NCBI GenBank assembly: GCA_038087015.1 | Contig: JASBNA010000024.1 | Coordinates: 124,001-188,000 of the forward strand | DNA: 64,000 bases | Source of the DNA: Cerrena zonata | Taxonomy: Eukaryota > Basidiomycota > Agaricomycetes > Polyporales > Cerrenaceae | Direction of reading: 5' to 3' | In this document: piece by piece, positions 21,161 to 31,999 of the stretch | Numbering within the stretch: the stretch's first letter is position 1 | Layout of the letters: each line of letters opens with the position of its first letter | The notes under the pieces: model-generated | The model's database searches: none | Told to the model about the DNA's origin: nothing | What the model saw: only the letters and a program-made list of their open reading frames with translations | Translations under genes and position numbers: made by a program

Positions 21161-24100
21161 ATGTCAACTCATCATCCTACGTTTGGCCGAACGTCAGGGA
21201 TAGGAAACGTATTTAAGTCGATCACTAAATCACTAAAGACTTCAGGTTCTTCCTCATCATCCCATCCATCAAATGTTTCAGTTAGAATAAACCCCATGGT
21301 CGTTGGTGGAAGCACCGATCAACTACTTCAACATCTACGATCGGGCCCATTACCAGCCAGAGCATCTGCTGCTGCCAAAATGACCGAGACCTTGGAGAGT
21401 GTTTCATTGTCTTCATTTCCTGAAGTGTGGTATGCAGCAAGAGATATGTGTAACCCTAAAATACAATCTTACATAAGGAGGATAGCTATAACATTGTTGA
21501 TTCAATGTATTAAACAAGATGAAAACTCCATAAGTGATAGACTCACTTTTTTCAAGGATATAACATACTTTTGCCAAATAAGTGGTTCCAGAGTGGATGA
21601 TGAATTCGATTTGTTTATTAGGGCCTTGAAAAATTTAACAAACGACGGTAAGATAATACATGACTTTTGCGTATATGACCAAGGTAAGAACTTATCACTG
21701 TTCTTACTATCTGCTTTAATCGCCTTGAGTAACACTCAAAAGAAGTTTAACGATTCTGATAGTTGGAAAAGTGACAAAAACTTCAGGAACTTGATCGAGT
21801 TGAACAATCTTATAAAGAATTGTTTCAAGTTTAGCTTTAGTATTCTTGATGAATCTTCAATTACATCTCTTATCTCGGGAATATCAGAGCTTGTATATAC
21901 CACTAAAAATTCAATAATTATGAACAGTTGCTTAGAGGTAATCAATACTGTTGTTGTGTTCGGTGCAATCCCTTTCAAAAACTTCAATCAAGTCATGAGT
22001 TTATGTTGTTACACTTATGGTACACTGAGCAATGAATTGCTTACAAAAATCACCTGGGAAATAATACACAATCTTTCTATTGATACTACATTTCATCTTG
22101 TTTTAACAAGCTTATGTGATGTAATGACAAATCCAGATTTACAGGTTCAAACTTCTACTAATGGCCATACAAACGGAACCCACACCTTAAGCCGTAGTAT
22201 AAGTTCAAGTATCTTATCCCAATCAAAACGGTCAATGAGTTCTGAACAGCTTGTTGCAAAATCATCTACCAATAATGCAACAGCTGGGTTAATTGACGTC
22301 AGAAACCCAATAAATACATGTATCGGAGCAATCCAATTGATGGAAAAAATTCAAATTGAAAGTGCTTTAGAGGATAAAGCCAACTTTAGCTGCTTTTTAA
22401 CACCCATTTTCAAAGCATACAAAACAGCCTTATCATTCAACATACCTTTAATAAACACTTCTATTCTTCGAAGTTTCGATAGACTTTTTTCAATTGATGG
22501 AACAAATGATGTTTATTCTGTGAATTTAACTTTTGAAAAGCTATTTCCCTTCCATCTATGGTATTCGCCAACATTCAGCATTTATGACGTTTTAGATAGC
22601 TTGAAGTTAAACTCTGATCTGGACATAAGCTATTGGAAGTCGATTTGTCTCTCATTACAGGGCCTTTTCGAGAATCATAAACTACAAACTCCTAAAGATA
22701 AGCTTGTTGGACTATTTTTTCAACATTATAACATGCTAGATTCAAATAACGTTAATTTCATTCTCAACTTCTACCACGAAGAAAGGTTATGTACCTCAGT
22801 TAGCCCTTTTGCGGCAGAGAACTGTAATGAATTACTTAATTGTTTCTATTATGGGGTAACTTCAAATTCAGAAGTTTCACATTACGATGCTAGCATAAGA
22901 ATCGAGACATTAAGAATAATTAAGGATTCATATATACTTTCGATGAAACTTTTCAATAGCTTCCCAAAAATTGAAGATATAATTTATAATATTTTCAGAA
23001 GGTCGTTAAATGAAAGAGATCCTCTTGTAATAAGATTTTTGGTTAATGACTTTCTCCTGGATATTGGATCCAGCTCCTCATTTTCTTTCTTTGAAAAGCT
23101 ATTGAATATTTTCTTCCCACTATTTCAGGCACGTTCTGGTAACCAGGATAGGCTAAAGAGTTTTATTTCGATTGGTTCAATTGGCTCAGGGTCTCAGTAC
23201 AGCAGGACGAACGGTGCACTAACACATAATGAAACAATGAATAACAGTGAACGAAGTATTCCTGATGAAAATTTATTCACAAATGAAGATTCAAATGTTA
23301 GAAAATCGAAAATTCACCCTTTAATGTTGGTCACAGTTGGTGAATCATTGGTCGGGCTATTTGTCAGTTGTTCGAATAAATATCCACGTAAATCTCATTT
23401 ATTATATAAAGCTATTATCCAAATGTTACAATATTCGCTCTCAACTGATAATGTTGAATTATCATTGATTATGATGAGGTGTTTAGTCAGGATAAGAGCA
23501 ACTCTGGAAAAATATGTGTACTTTGTCAAACCAACCGACATGGAAGGATTGGCAACAGCCTTGGGAAGAAATACAATGGCATCTGATTTTCTAAATGAAG
23601 ATTTTAAGTGGGTTTATCCAGAAAACCCCGATTATTTACCAGAAGAGTTTTTTAATAAGCCAAGTAAAAAGTTAAGGCTAGCTGATCAGAAGTCTATCAA
23701 TTCGTATTTGAATGGGACTCAGTATGATGAGTCGAATGATGAATGCACAATTGAAATGTCCCAATGGCTCAGGATTGTGCTTGATGTAATGGAGAATGTT
23801 TACCATTGGGAGTTATATACTTTTATATGGGCACATTTCTGCTCGCAATTATCCAATATGGAGTTGTTTTCTGACTATCAAGAACTAATTGTTAATTTGC
23901 AAAAAATCATTTGTGATCAATTATCCTTGAACTTACCGAAAAAATTGTCTATACCCAAAGCATCAGTCACTATAACCAAAGCTGACTTGCAAGTTGCATA
24001 TGTAAGGACCCTATCTGGATTATTAGGTTATCATGAAATGTTCAGTAAGTATGAAGAGGATCAGATAATCGGCTCATTAATTTTTGGATTAGGATCATGG

Positions 24101-26047
24101 GATAAAACTGCAATTCCATGTATTCATATTCTAACAGTCTGTTGTTACGAGATTCCAATATCTATCAAAAAGTACTTGACTGCAATTTTAACAAAATTAC
24201 AGACTAGAGTTACAAGTCTGAGAGCAAGTGCCCATACATTAGAATTTTTAGTATCATTAATCCATTTACCAACATTGACTTCCAATTTCACAACTGATGA
24301 ATTCAAACGGGTTTTTGCAATTGCGTTTAAATATATTCAATATTCAAACGATTTAAGATTGAGAACCCAAAATGAACCCCAGTCACAACCCAGCATAGCA
24401 CATCAACAATATGGTGCCGAAACTAAGGTTGAAAACATGGTGTCTACTCAACTGGGAGAAAATAGTCCTATGATGAATCAATATTTATTACAATTATCGT
24501 ATTCTGCGATTCTGGCCTGGTTTCTCAAAATTGATATGAATGAAAGAAGACAAGTGAGTGGATATTTAGTTAAAAATTTAATTTTGTCCAATTCGGATAA
24601 AAAAGAACTCGATGATCATACAATTGCATTCTTGGACTTAATAATAAGATTCACCTATAGTAATTTACCAGTTAAAAATATTATTCCGTCAAAAATATCA
24701 AATACAAGTTTATTATCCACCGAAAATAATATAAGTACAAATAGATGGATATTAGGGAATAGTATTATTGGAATTGACACAAACATTCTTAATGGAGATT
24801 CAGTATTAACTATTCGTCGTCCTACCGGGGTTTCAATTTTGAAAATATCATTAGATCCATCAATGATTCCAGAGTGGACAGAAATAAATGACGGGAATAA
24901 ACTTTCGAAAAATTTTGGAGGAGATCGTAATAAAGCACTCATAAATTCAAATTATCTACTTTTGCAACTATTTAATAATGTGGATAAGGGGAATAATTCC
25001 AAACCCATACCGATAATTGAAGATGCTGCTACGTTAAGAGCAATATCGTCATTAGATCGTATTCCGATTGTTGAATTCCACAAGGTTGGAATCATGTATA
25101 TTGCACCTGGACAAAGTAGTGAAGTTGAAGTATTAGGAAACGACGTTGGCTCGAGAAATTATCAAAACTTTATCGAAGGAATTGGTAGAATAATCAAGTT
25201 GAAAAATTGCAAAGACGCATATGTTGGAGGATTAGATACAGAAAACAATTTAGATGGAGAACATGCTGTTTTTTGGAGTGACGAGGTAACTCATTTAATA
25301 TTTCACACCACTAGTATGATGCCTAACAACCCCAATGACAAATATTTTGATTTGAAGAAAAGACATATTGGGAACAATTATGTGAATATTTATTTTGATG
25401 AAAGTGGATTACCATTTAACTTCAACTTGATCAAATCACAATTCAATTTTTTGAACGTAGTTATTTCGCCTCATACAATAACGAGTGAATTTTCATTAAG
25501 TGAAGAACCAAACAATAAAGAAAAGTTTTTCAAAGTTAAAACTTACAGAAGAGAAGGGGTCCCCGGGGTATTTTCTACATGTCATTTCAAGTTAATCCTG
25601 GAGAGTCAATTAGCAATCTTCATAAGAAACTTGGTTCTTATTCTGGATGACTTTGCTAACGTATGGCATTCCAGTGGTCAAAGTTCATATGTATCTAATT
25701 GGAGTCATCGAGTGAAACAAATTCGACTTTTGAAAGACAAGACATTGAAGAATCACCAAATTCTAGAAGAAGAACAGCAGCAGCAGCAACTACAACAACT
25801 GACCCAAGCTGCATCTAACCATCATCACCATCCGTCATCCCTAAGTTCAGCAATCGGTAGTGATGCCAAATACAACCCCACCAAAGATGCTACCTTCTCC
25901 TTCATGGAACAGCTACAGTATGAAAATACCCAGTCGCCTCCAGCAACCACTAATCTTGCGAGTGGAGAGTCCACTGGTAAGTACGAGTACGTTTCCAACA
26001 ACGAAAACGAACTATATACATTGCTCGAATTCAACTCTTACACTTAA
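21161..26047 (+). CDS. TSC2: Tuberin orthologue (TSC2), Rheb GTPase-activating protein
   Basis: 1628-aa protein. The N-terminal about 1200 residues are helical-repeat in character, as in tuberin. The C-terminal Rap/Ran-GAP domain lies at about residues 1305-1470, with VEFHKVGIMYIAPGQ, LGNDVGSRNYQNFIEGIG, a HAVFWSDEVTHLIFHTTSMMP block and RHIGNNYVNIYFDESG, which carries the Asn of the catalytic 'asparagine thumb' region. TSC2 inactivates Rheb and so restrains TORC1; in fission yeast it also governs amino-acid uptake. S. cerevisiae has no clear TSC2, but many CUG-clade yeasts keep it. Ser-rich and Gln/His-rich linkers occur near residues 27-38 and 1540-1560. Confidence 0.85.
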   Translation: MSTHHPTFGRTSGIGNVFKSITKSLKTSGSSSSSHPSNVSVRINPMVVGGSTDQLLQHLRSGPLPARASAAAKMTETLESVSLSSFPEVWYAARDMCNPKIQSYIRRIAITLLIQCIKQDENSISDRLTFFKDITYFCQISGSRVDDEFDLFIRALKNLTNDGKIIHDFCVYDQGKNLSLFLLSALIALSNTQKKFNDSDSWKSDKNFRNLIELNNLIKNCFKFSFSILDESSITSLISGISELVYTTKNSIIMNSCLEVINTVVVFGAIPFKNFNQVMSLCCYTYGTLSNELLTKITWEIIHNLSIDTTFHLVLTSLCDVMTNPDLQVQTSTNGHTNGTHTLSRSISSSILSQSKRSMSSEQLVAKSSTNNATAGLIDVRNPINTCIGAIQLMEKIQIESALEDKANFSCFLTPIFKAYKTALSFNIPLINTSILRSFDRLFSIDGTNDVYSVNLTFEKLFPFHLWYSPTFSIYDVLDSLKLNSDLDISYWKSICLSLQGLFENHKLQTPKDKLVGLFFQHYNMLDSNNVNFILNFYHEERLCTSVSPFAAENCNELLNCFYYGVTSNSEVSHYDASIRIETLRIIKDSYILSMKLFNSFPKIEDIIYNIFRRSLNERDPLVIRFLVNDFLLDIGSSSSFSFFEKLLNIFFPLFQARSGNQDRLKSFISIGSIGSGSQYSRTNGALTHNETMNNSERSIPDENLFTNEDSNVRKSKIHPLMLVTVGESLVGLFVSCSNKYPRKSHLLYKAIIQMLQYSLSTDNVELSLIMMRCLVRIRATLEKYVYFVKPTDMEGLATALGRNTMASDFLNEDFKWVYPENPDYLPEEFFNKPSKKLRLADQKSINSYLNGTQYDESNDECTIEMSQWLRIVLDVMENVYHWELYTFIWAHFCSQLSNMELFSDYQELIVNLQKIICDQLSLNLPKKLSIPKASVTITKADLQVAYVRTLSGLLGYHEMFSKYEEDQIIGSLIFGLGSWDKTAIPCIHILTVCCYEIPISIKKYLTAILTKLQTRVTSLRASAHTLEFLVSLIHLPTLTSNFTTDEFKRVFAIAFKYIQYSNDLRLRTQNEPQSQPSIAHQQYGAETKVENMVSTQLGENSPMMNQYLLQLSYSAILAWFLKIDMNERRQVSGYLVKNLILSNSDKKELDDHTIAFLDLIIRFTYSNLPVKNIIPSKISNTSLLSTENNISTNRWILGNSIIGIDTNILNGDSVLTIRRPTGVSILKISLDPSMIPEWTEINDGNKLSKNFGGDRNKALINSNYLLLQLFNNVDKGNNSKPIPIIEDAATLRAISSLDRIPIVEFHKVGIMYIAPGQSSEVEVLGNDVGSRNYQNFIEGIGRIIKLKNCKDAYVGGLDTENNLDGEHAVFWSDEVTHLIFHTTSMMPNNPNDKYFDLKKRHIGNNYVNIYFDESGLPFNFNLIKSQFNFLNVVISPHTITSEFSLSEEPNNKEKFFKVKTYRREGVPGVFSTCHFKLILESQLAIFIRNLVLILDDFANVWHSSGQSSYVSNWSHRVKQIRLLKDKTLKNHQILEEEQQQQQLQQLTQAASNHHHHPSSLSSAIGSDAKYNPTKDATFSFMEQLQYENTQSPPATTNLASGESTGKYEYVSNNENELYTLLEFNSYT

Positions 26048-26946
26048 CCTACACTTAACCAAGTATAACAAAGTATACTAGACTTAACCTTCCATACCTC
26101 AATATATATGTTTGTCTGTTGATGCCTTATTTTGCAGCCGACAAAGCAATCAAAGCTCTCGGGCGAAACCTCCGGCCGAGCACCCCGGCCCCTTCAAACC
26201 CGACACTCGATAAGCAAATCCCATAGGAATCGACTCAGTCCGCCAGAACTAGCATCGATTGTAACCTTATCCACATCCTAATGTCTCTTTCTGTTCTCTG
26301 TTCCGCTGCTGGAGTAGGCCGTTAGGTGATTATCACTAATTTTGTCGCACATTGTCGAATTAATTACTAATTTTTCGCATCCTTCTTGAGTGCCATGCTT
26401 ATCCAAGGCAGTCTGTATTACGTCTTGACGCTTCATACTACTCTATTTTCCGACTGCGGACCAGGTCTCTTGCTAGGTGGAGACTCTACCGTCTAGAGGC
26501 TCCGGTTGTTCATATGAAAAGACTACCGGTAGTTAGTTCCGCATGTAGCAATCGCACCCTTCTGAGAGAAGCCCGAAGACTATTAGATGTCGATAGAAGC
26601 TTAGATAAGCCCGCTGCTGCAGCACAAACCGGCTCCCTGAACTCACAAGGATTGCATTACTAACATTAGTCAGTTATATAACAAGCAGATGCTAATAAAA
26701 CTACAATAAGATTGTTAATGAAATCCACAGTTTTTTTTTTTTGACTTTTTTTTTTGTTTTGTTAGGGACGGATAGGACGTTTTTCGCTTTTTTTTCTTTT
26801 TTTCGGTATTCTTCCTACGCCTCTTCGCAGAATTCAATCTCTTTATACGATTCTTTATCTGGTTGATCATTGAGCTTATAACTTGATTCTTTAGAATACG
26901 TTGTTTGTTTAAGACCAGTGTTTGTTGTTAGAGAGCAAAAGAGAAG
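26048..26946. other. Long, relatively GC-rich intergenic region upstream of the isomerase gene
   Basis: 900 bp without a gene of recognisable kind. 26140-26640 is clearly less AT-rich than other spacers. TACTAAC at 26658-26664 followed by AG at 26668-26669 looks exactly like an intron branch site plus acceptor, 278 bp before the ATG, but I find no convincing donor in the spacer. T-rich tracts at 26728-26800 lie nearer the start codon. Confidence 0.5.
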
Positions 26947-28128
26947 ATGAGCTACGAGATTATAAGGCAGCTAGCCTTGGGGTCGGTGAATGAAACGTTG
27001 ACTAATCAAGCAGAGGCCTTACAAAAATTAGATCAGCAATATCAGAGTAGCGAGTTTTCCCAGAAACAACTACTACAGTCGCTAGATATACTTTATAAGA
27101 CGGTTTCTCCAGGTAATAATGGTAAGATTGTGGTGCTGGGTATTGGGAAATCGTATAAGATTGCCACGAAGATTCTGTCTACGCTAAATTCGCTTTCACT
27201 CCATTCTCACGTACTACATCCTTCCGAAGCTTTACATGGAGATTTGGGAGTGTTGAAAGATCAGGATTGCTTGATCTTGCTAAGTGCCAGTGGTAACACT
27301 CCCGAATTGATTCAATTATTGCCTCATATTTCAACAGAAATTCCGGTTATCTTATTAACTTGCTCCAAGGATTCAAAATTGAGTAAGCACTCCCAAGTCA
27401 AATCTTTATTATACGCTGAGCTACCTGCTCATTTGAAGGAAGACACTATTCATGGTGTTCCTGCTCCTACAATATCAACTACTCTATCGTTGGCCTTGGC
27501 TGATGCCACCGTATTGGCCTTATCGGAAATGTTGGAGGCCGATGTTTTGAAACGTAAGAAGATGTTTTCGATGAAACACCCTGGTGGCTCTATAGGCTCT
27601 GACTTGAGTCATCTCAATGACAACTTGTTGCTCAAGGCTTCTACACGAGGTGAGGACGAGGTTTCTAATCAAAAGGCTTCTTGCAGCTCTCAAGCCAGCT
27701 CTAATTCATTATTTTCTTTAAACAACCTCAAGCAAGCGTTAGCAACCAAGTCATCCGATACCTCATATAACCCAGACTCTAATGGATCTTCCTTGGTGTC
27801 TTCAGACGACGAATACTCCGAAAAACGCGTTAGTTTTGATTCAAACCTATCAAATGAAATCCAGAAGTCTCAGTCATACCAAATAAATGTCGATGAATTT
27901 TCAAAAATATCAGAGATTGGCCTTCTCAAACTAATAACCTTGTACGAATTCATCATTTTAGAAAATCCAGAAGTCACTAAGACTAGTAATGCTGATGATA
28001 ATTATGTTTTGGCAATTAAGTCCTCTTCTATTCGCCAAAAATTCAAACTGCAAGTACTCCAAGAATACATTCCGGAAAAATTTGTTAATGAGTTAATGAA
28101 GGATTTCAAAAAGGTTAAACTCACTTAG
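26947..28128 (+). CDS. SIS-domain sugar-phosphate isomerase, KpsF/GutQ (arabinose-5-phosphate isomerase) type
   Basis: 393 aa. The SIS domain spans about residues 55-200, with VVLGIGKSYKIATKI (phosphosugar-binding loop), HPSEALHGDLGVL, LLSASGNTPELIQLLPHI and MKHPGGSIGSDL. The last is the end-of-domain signature of bacterial arabinose-5-phosphate isomerases. The bacterial C-terminal CBS pair is absent; instead there is a Ser-rich linker and a short helical tail of unknown role. S. cerevisiae lacks a clear counterpart, but related fungi have similar proteins. Actual substrate is not known; arabinose-5-P/ribulose-5-P is inferred from family only. Confidence 0.78.
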   Translation: MSYEIIRQLALGSVNETLTNQAEALQKLDQQYQSSEFSQKQLLQSLDILYKTVSPGNNGKIVVLGIGKSYKIATKILSTLNSLSLHSHVLHPSEALHGDLGVLKDQDCLILLSASGNTPELIQLLPHISTEIPVILLTCSKDSKLSKHSQVKSLLYAELPAHLKEDTIHGVPAPTISTTLSLALADATVLALSEMLEADVLKRKKMFSMKHPGGSIGSDLSHLNDNLLLKASTRGEDEVSNQKASCSSQASSNSLFSLNNLKQALATKSSDTSYNPDSNGSSLVSSDDEYSEKRVSFDSNLSNEIQKSQSYQINVDEFSKISEIGLLKLITLYEFIILENPEVTKTSNADDNYVLAIKSSSIRQKFKLQVLQEYIPEKFVNELMKDFKKVKLT

Positions 28129-28525
28129 ATTTATTTTATTTCAATTCTCTTTAATTATATTCTTTTTATACTTTTTTTTTTATGTTTTAAATGTTCTGTT
28201 TAATCACATATTACTTATGAACGAGATGATTCGAAGTACCAGTCGAAGTACGCTAAAATATATACTAATATATGTACATTAAAGTATTTTTTTTTTCAAA
28301 TTTTTTGTAAGGAGAAACTATATATTAAGAAACGCAATAACATAAACTATAAGATAACAAGGAAAATATAAAAAATATTAAACAAAATAATCAAAATCTT
28401 TTTACAAGTACTTTTTACAAGTCAGAAATAAATAAGGGGACGATGATACATCTCCAACACCTCGACCATAAATGGGGAAAACAAGCCAACAAATAAACAA
28501 ACAAAATATTAGAAAAGAAATAAAA
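28129..28525. other. Convergent intergenic region
   Basis: AT-rich 3' flanks of the isomerase gene and PUF3, with T runs near 28168-28181 and 28288-28297. I see no gene or known motif. Confidence 0.55.
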
Positions 28526-31201
28526 TCAATTAGCCTTTTCAGCTTCAATTAAAGCATTTTCAGCAACAATTATCATTTTTTCAACGGATGCTAAATGTTT
28601 TCCATAAGTATTTTTAGAAGAAATTTGTTTTAAATACTGTCTTAATTTCGCAACTAATCTCTTCTTCTCATCACTTTTAGCATCAAAACCTTCAACCAAT
28701 TTTTGAATAACATAATTAGCATATTGATCTTTAACCATTAATGCTAATGCTGAATCATCATTAACCATTTCTTCATTGATATCTTCATTACCAACCATTA
28801 CTTCATGTAATATTCTTTTTCTTTGACTTAATGATCCATACTTAATACATTTTTCAATAACATTGGAAGCAAATTTATGCTTAGAAAAATTTACAACCGA
28901 TCCTAAAACAACTTTCAAAATCTCTTCACGATCTTCAGGATTGCCTCTTTCTAATATATGTTGCATCACGTAATTACCATATTGATCTTGGATTAAATAA
29001 AATATAAAACGATTCAATTCATCCAAGATTTTTTTCTGGTCTTTAACACTTGAATGTTCTAATAATCTCTGAATGACTCTACATCCATAAGGATGAGTGG
29101 ATAAATGATAAATTTGATTATCTAAACTATCCAAAATAAACTTAATCTCTCCAAAAGGTATTTTTTCAATCGATTTTTGAATAACGTGATTCCCATTTTG
29201 GTCTTTTGCACAAATTAATACATAATCCTTCAACTCATTAATGATCTTTATTTGTGCATCCAATTCAATAGCTTCTAAGGCTCTTTGAATAACACGGCAA
29301 CCATACATTTGTAATGATAATTCATATATATGGCCATCCATATATTCTAACAAAATTTTTTGTTGAGTGGTTGAACCATGCTCAAAATACTTTTGAATTA
29401 CATAATTACCAAACACATCAGTCATTAATTCATAAGAAATATCTCTAATTTCATTGAAGATAACCTCTTTTTCTTCTTCAGTAGCATCAGGTAATTTTTG
29501 TTGGATAAATCTAGAACCATGTTGGTCTTTAGTAAATTCAACGGCGTGGCCGTAGATATCTCTCAAATAATATTCCTTACCTTTAGAATTAGAACGAACT
29601 TCCTCAAGTAATGGCGATCTATAAATATGATTAGCACCATTTTTCCCATTGTTGGAGTTAGGATTTTTAGATCCATTTCTTTCTTTACGAGAAGGCTTAG
29701 AATTATTAGGACTTGGATTGACAGGTGGAATTGATCTCGATGACATAATTGGTGGCATCATATTTGGATCCATAAACATTGGAGGCGGTCCTCCAGAGGG
29801 TAACCCTGCGGATGGAATAGGCCCAGGTTGCGACAATGGAGGATTTGGGACATTTCCGGTTGGAGAAGCTGTATCACCAGTAGGAGAAGTTTCACCGCTA
29901 GTCACATTATTAGGCAAAGGAGGGGATTGTTGATATACAGAATAAGGATTAAAGGCTGCAAACATAAATCCAGCACCGGGGCCTGCCATTTGACGATTAA
30001 TCAAACCAATACCAGGAGTGTTTGCTCTTTTCAGAAACTCTTTGTGATTTTCTGAATCATCGGAGGATACGGCAGATTCCCCATTGTCACCAGCTTTAGC
30101 TTTTTCAGGAGAAGAACCAGAGCCAAAATTATCCATTTCAGGAGGAGTGACAGAATTTGGGTTATTCAAGTTATTATAATTCATGATTTGGTAAAAATTT
30201 GGATCCATGAATTGAGGAGGAGGTGAAGGAACCATGAATTGGGGAGGAGGGCCCGCTCTGACATAAGGATTGAAACCTTGTCCTGGAGGAGGAGGAGGAC
30301 CAGCATGAGGGAATCCAGAATTATCAATAAAGTAATTATATGAATTATTAGGAGTGAAAGCAGTAGCGGTAGCTGGGCTCCAAAAACGATTAGAATTACT
30401 TTTTTGGTCGGAATTATTATTAGATAATTGTTGATTAGGGTTTAAGCCAATATTTGAATTCAAATCCGACGAAACTGATAATGCAGCACTTGCTTGAATT
30501 GGAGAGGTACTATTATAATGATCAATTTTTTCACTAATAGATTGATGTCTTGAAGTACGAGCAGCAGGCATATTTAAATTTTCATTTAAAGAACCACGAG
30601 GGGAGGTTAAAAGAGAGGCACCACCAACTTGGTTATCAGTTTGATTAAAGCTAGTTCTTCTGGAGCTAGGTAAACCATTTGATTGGGTAGCATTTGAAGA
30701 GCTATCCATAGTTAATTTACCCAAATTATTGGATAATTCAATATCTCTTGTTGCATCAGCAACAGAAGAAAATTTTTGTAAAAAACTATCCTGGGGAGGG
30801 TGTCTACTAGCAATACCACCACTAATAGAGGCAGTACCAAACCCCAAATGTGGATGGGGTGGATTTGGGGCCGGGCCAGCTACAGAGGCAGCAGCTTGAG
30901 GGTGATGGTGCACACCACCAGTACTAGCGGCATAACCACCGATGGCGGGTAAAGATTCCTTTTTGAACCCAAAGATGTTATTTTCACCATCATTAAAGGA
31001 AAAACGTCTCGACTCTCCAATAGTATGGGTGTGAGCAGAAGGAGAAGTGGTTGAAGCTAAAGAAGAAGCAGCGGCCGAGTTAGCTAACATTTTGGCAACA
31101 TCAGGATCAACCTGATCTAAAACTGAACGGTAGTTAGAAGAAGGCTGGTGATGGGGGGATGTGACCCCGTTGCCGTTAGACCATATAGTATCAGACAGCA
31201 T
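28526..31201 (-). CDS. PUF3: Pumilio-family mRNA-binding protein Puf3
   Basis: Pumilio RNA-binding protein. In yeast Puf3 binds TGTANATA elements in 3' UTRs of nuclear mRNAs for mitochondrial proteins and controls their decay, translation and localisation. A long, low-complexity N-terminus (Pro/Asn/Ser-rich, many PPP tracts) leads to RSPLLEEVRSN, the start of the Pumilio domain. Eight repeats follow (about residues 545-870) with motifs such as HGSRFIQQ, FGNYVIQK, YGCRVIQR (twice), NGNHVIQK and YGNYVMQH. The repeat pattern matches Puf3 rather than Mpt5. The first ATG is at 31201; the second codon is CTG, i.e. Ser. It is divergent from PET54, itself a likely target. Confidence 0.92.
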   Translation of the reverse strand: MLSDTIWSNGNGVTSPHHQPSSNYRSVLDQVDPDVAKMLANSAAASSLASTTSPSAHTHTIGESRRFSFNDGENNIFGFKKESLPAIGGYAASTGGVHHHPQAAASVAGPAPNPPHPHLGFGTASISGGIASRHPPQDSFLQKFSSVADATRDIELSNNLGKLTMDSSSNATQSNGLPSSRRTSFNQTDNQVGGASLLTSPRGSLNENLNMPAARTSRHQSISEKIDHYNSTSPIQASAALSVSSDLNSNIGLNPNQQLSNNNSDQKSNSNRFWSPATATAFTPNNSYNYFIDNSGFPHAGPPPPPGQGFNPYVRAGPPPQFMVPSPPPQFMDPNFYQIMNYNNLNNPNSVTPPEMDNFGSGSSPEKAKAGDNGESAVSSDDSENHKEFLKRANTPGIGLINRQMAGPGAGFMFAAFNPYSVYQQSPPLPNNVTSGETSPTGDTASPTGNVPNPPLSQPGPIPSAGLPSGGPPPMFMDPNMMPPIMSSRSIPPVNPSPNNSKPSRKERNGSKNPNSNNGKNGANHIYRSPLLEEVRSNSKGKEYYLRDIYGHAVEFTKDQHGSRFIQQKLPDATEEEKEVIFNEIRDISYELMTDVFGNYVIQKYFEHGSTTQQKILLEYMDGHIYELSLQMYGCRVIQRALEAIELDAQIKIINELKDYVLICAKDQNGNHVIQKSIEKIPFGEIKFILDSLDNQIYHLSTHPYGCRVIQRLLEHSSVKDQKKILDELNRFIFYLIQDQYGNYVMQHILERGNPEDREEILKVVLGSVVNFSKHKFASNVIEKCIKYGSLSQRKRILHEVMVGNEDINEEMVNDDSALALMVKDQYANYVIQKLVEGFDAKSDEKKRLVAKLRQYLKQISSKNTYGKHLASVEKMIIVAENALIEAEKAN

Positions 31202-31999
31202 GGACAATTTGGGTCTCTTCAACTAAAATATACCGATGGAGATTGTAATATACAAATCAAACTCAAAGAACCCTTGGATGTGATTCGACTAAAAGTATAC
31301 CTTTTCTCCACGATATTTGGGGAGCAGCTAGACCGTACTGAAAGTAACGTATGAACAAGATTGGCAGCCTAAAGAAGCCAGGTCTGAGTAGGAAGTTATT
31401 TACAAAAAATTACTTATCAACTCGATTGAATCCGAACTGGAACCGTATGGAAACAAATCAAGCGAAAACAAGTAGGGAACCAGCAAATTTGAACACAAAG
31501 GTCTGCTGAGTGTAGTTTCAGGGGAATAGATAGGGATGAAGGTGATACGGCGGTTGTTTCTAGGGTGTTGGTGTTGAAACTGGGAAGAAACGCTCTGCTA
31601 CCACTATAATGATATAAAATTAACCGCCAGCCTAAAAGAAAATCGAGGTTTTTCCTCAGTTTTGGTTTTATTATATTTTTTTTTTCAGGTTTTTTTTTGT
31701 TTTGTTAGCGTTTTTGCCTTTTATTTTTGTGGGTTTAATTACTGCCATACAAAAAACCAAAAAATCACCAAATGAGAGCTGGTGTTTGGGTCTTTCGCTT
31801 TTAACCCTCGAAAAACCATGTGCTTGCACTAAGAGAAGAGAAGAAGCATACTGGAGAGTATAAGTTTACACCATAGGGACCGCAGGGTGTGAAGGGCACG
31901 AGCTGAAGCAGATACAGAGAGCGAGAAATAGAAGGGCAGCGCAGTACACACTCATTTGCAATAGCTGATTTTGTCTGGTGAATAAGTACAGTACGAAAC
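31202..31999. other. Shared divergent promoter region of PUF3 and PET54
   Basis: 800 bp between divergently transcribed PUF3 and PET54. T-rich tracts at 31672-31720 probably mark the nucleosome-free core. I see no gene; short frames on either strand lack codon structure. Confidence 0.55.

Noticed and set aside
29649..30055. Open frames on the plus strand inside PUF3
   Set aside because: Antisense shadow of the Pro-rich PUF3 N-terminus; no start context, motifs or separate promoter.
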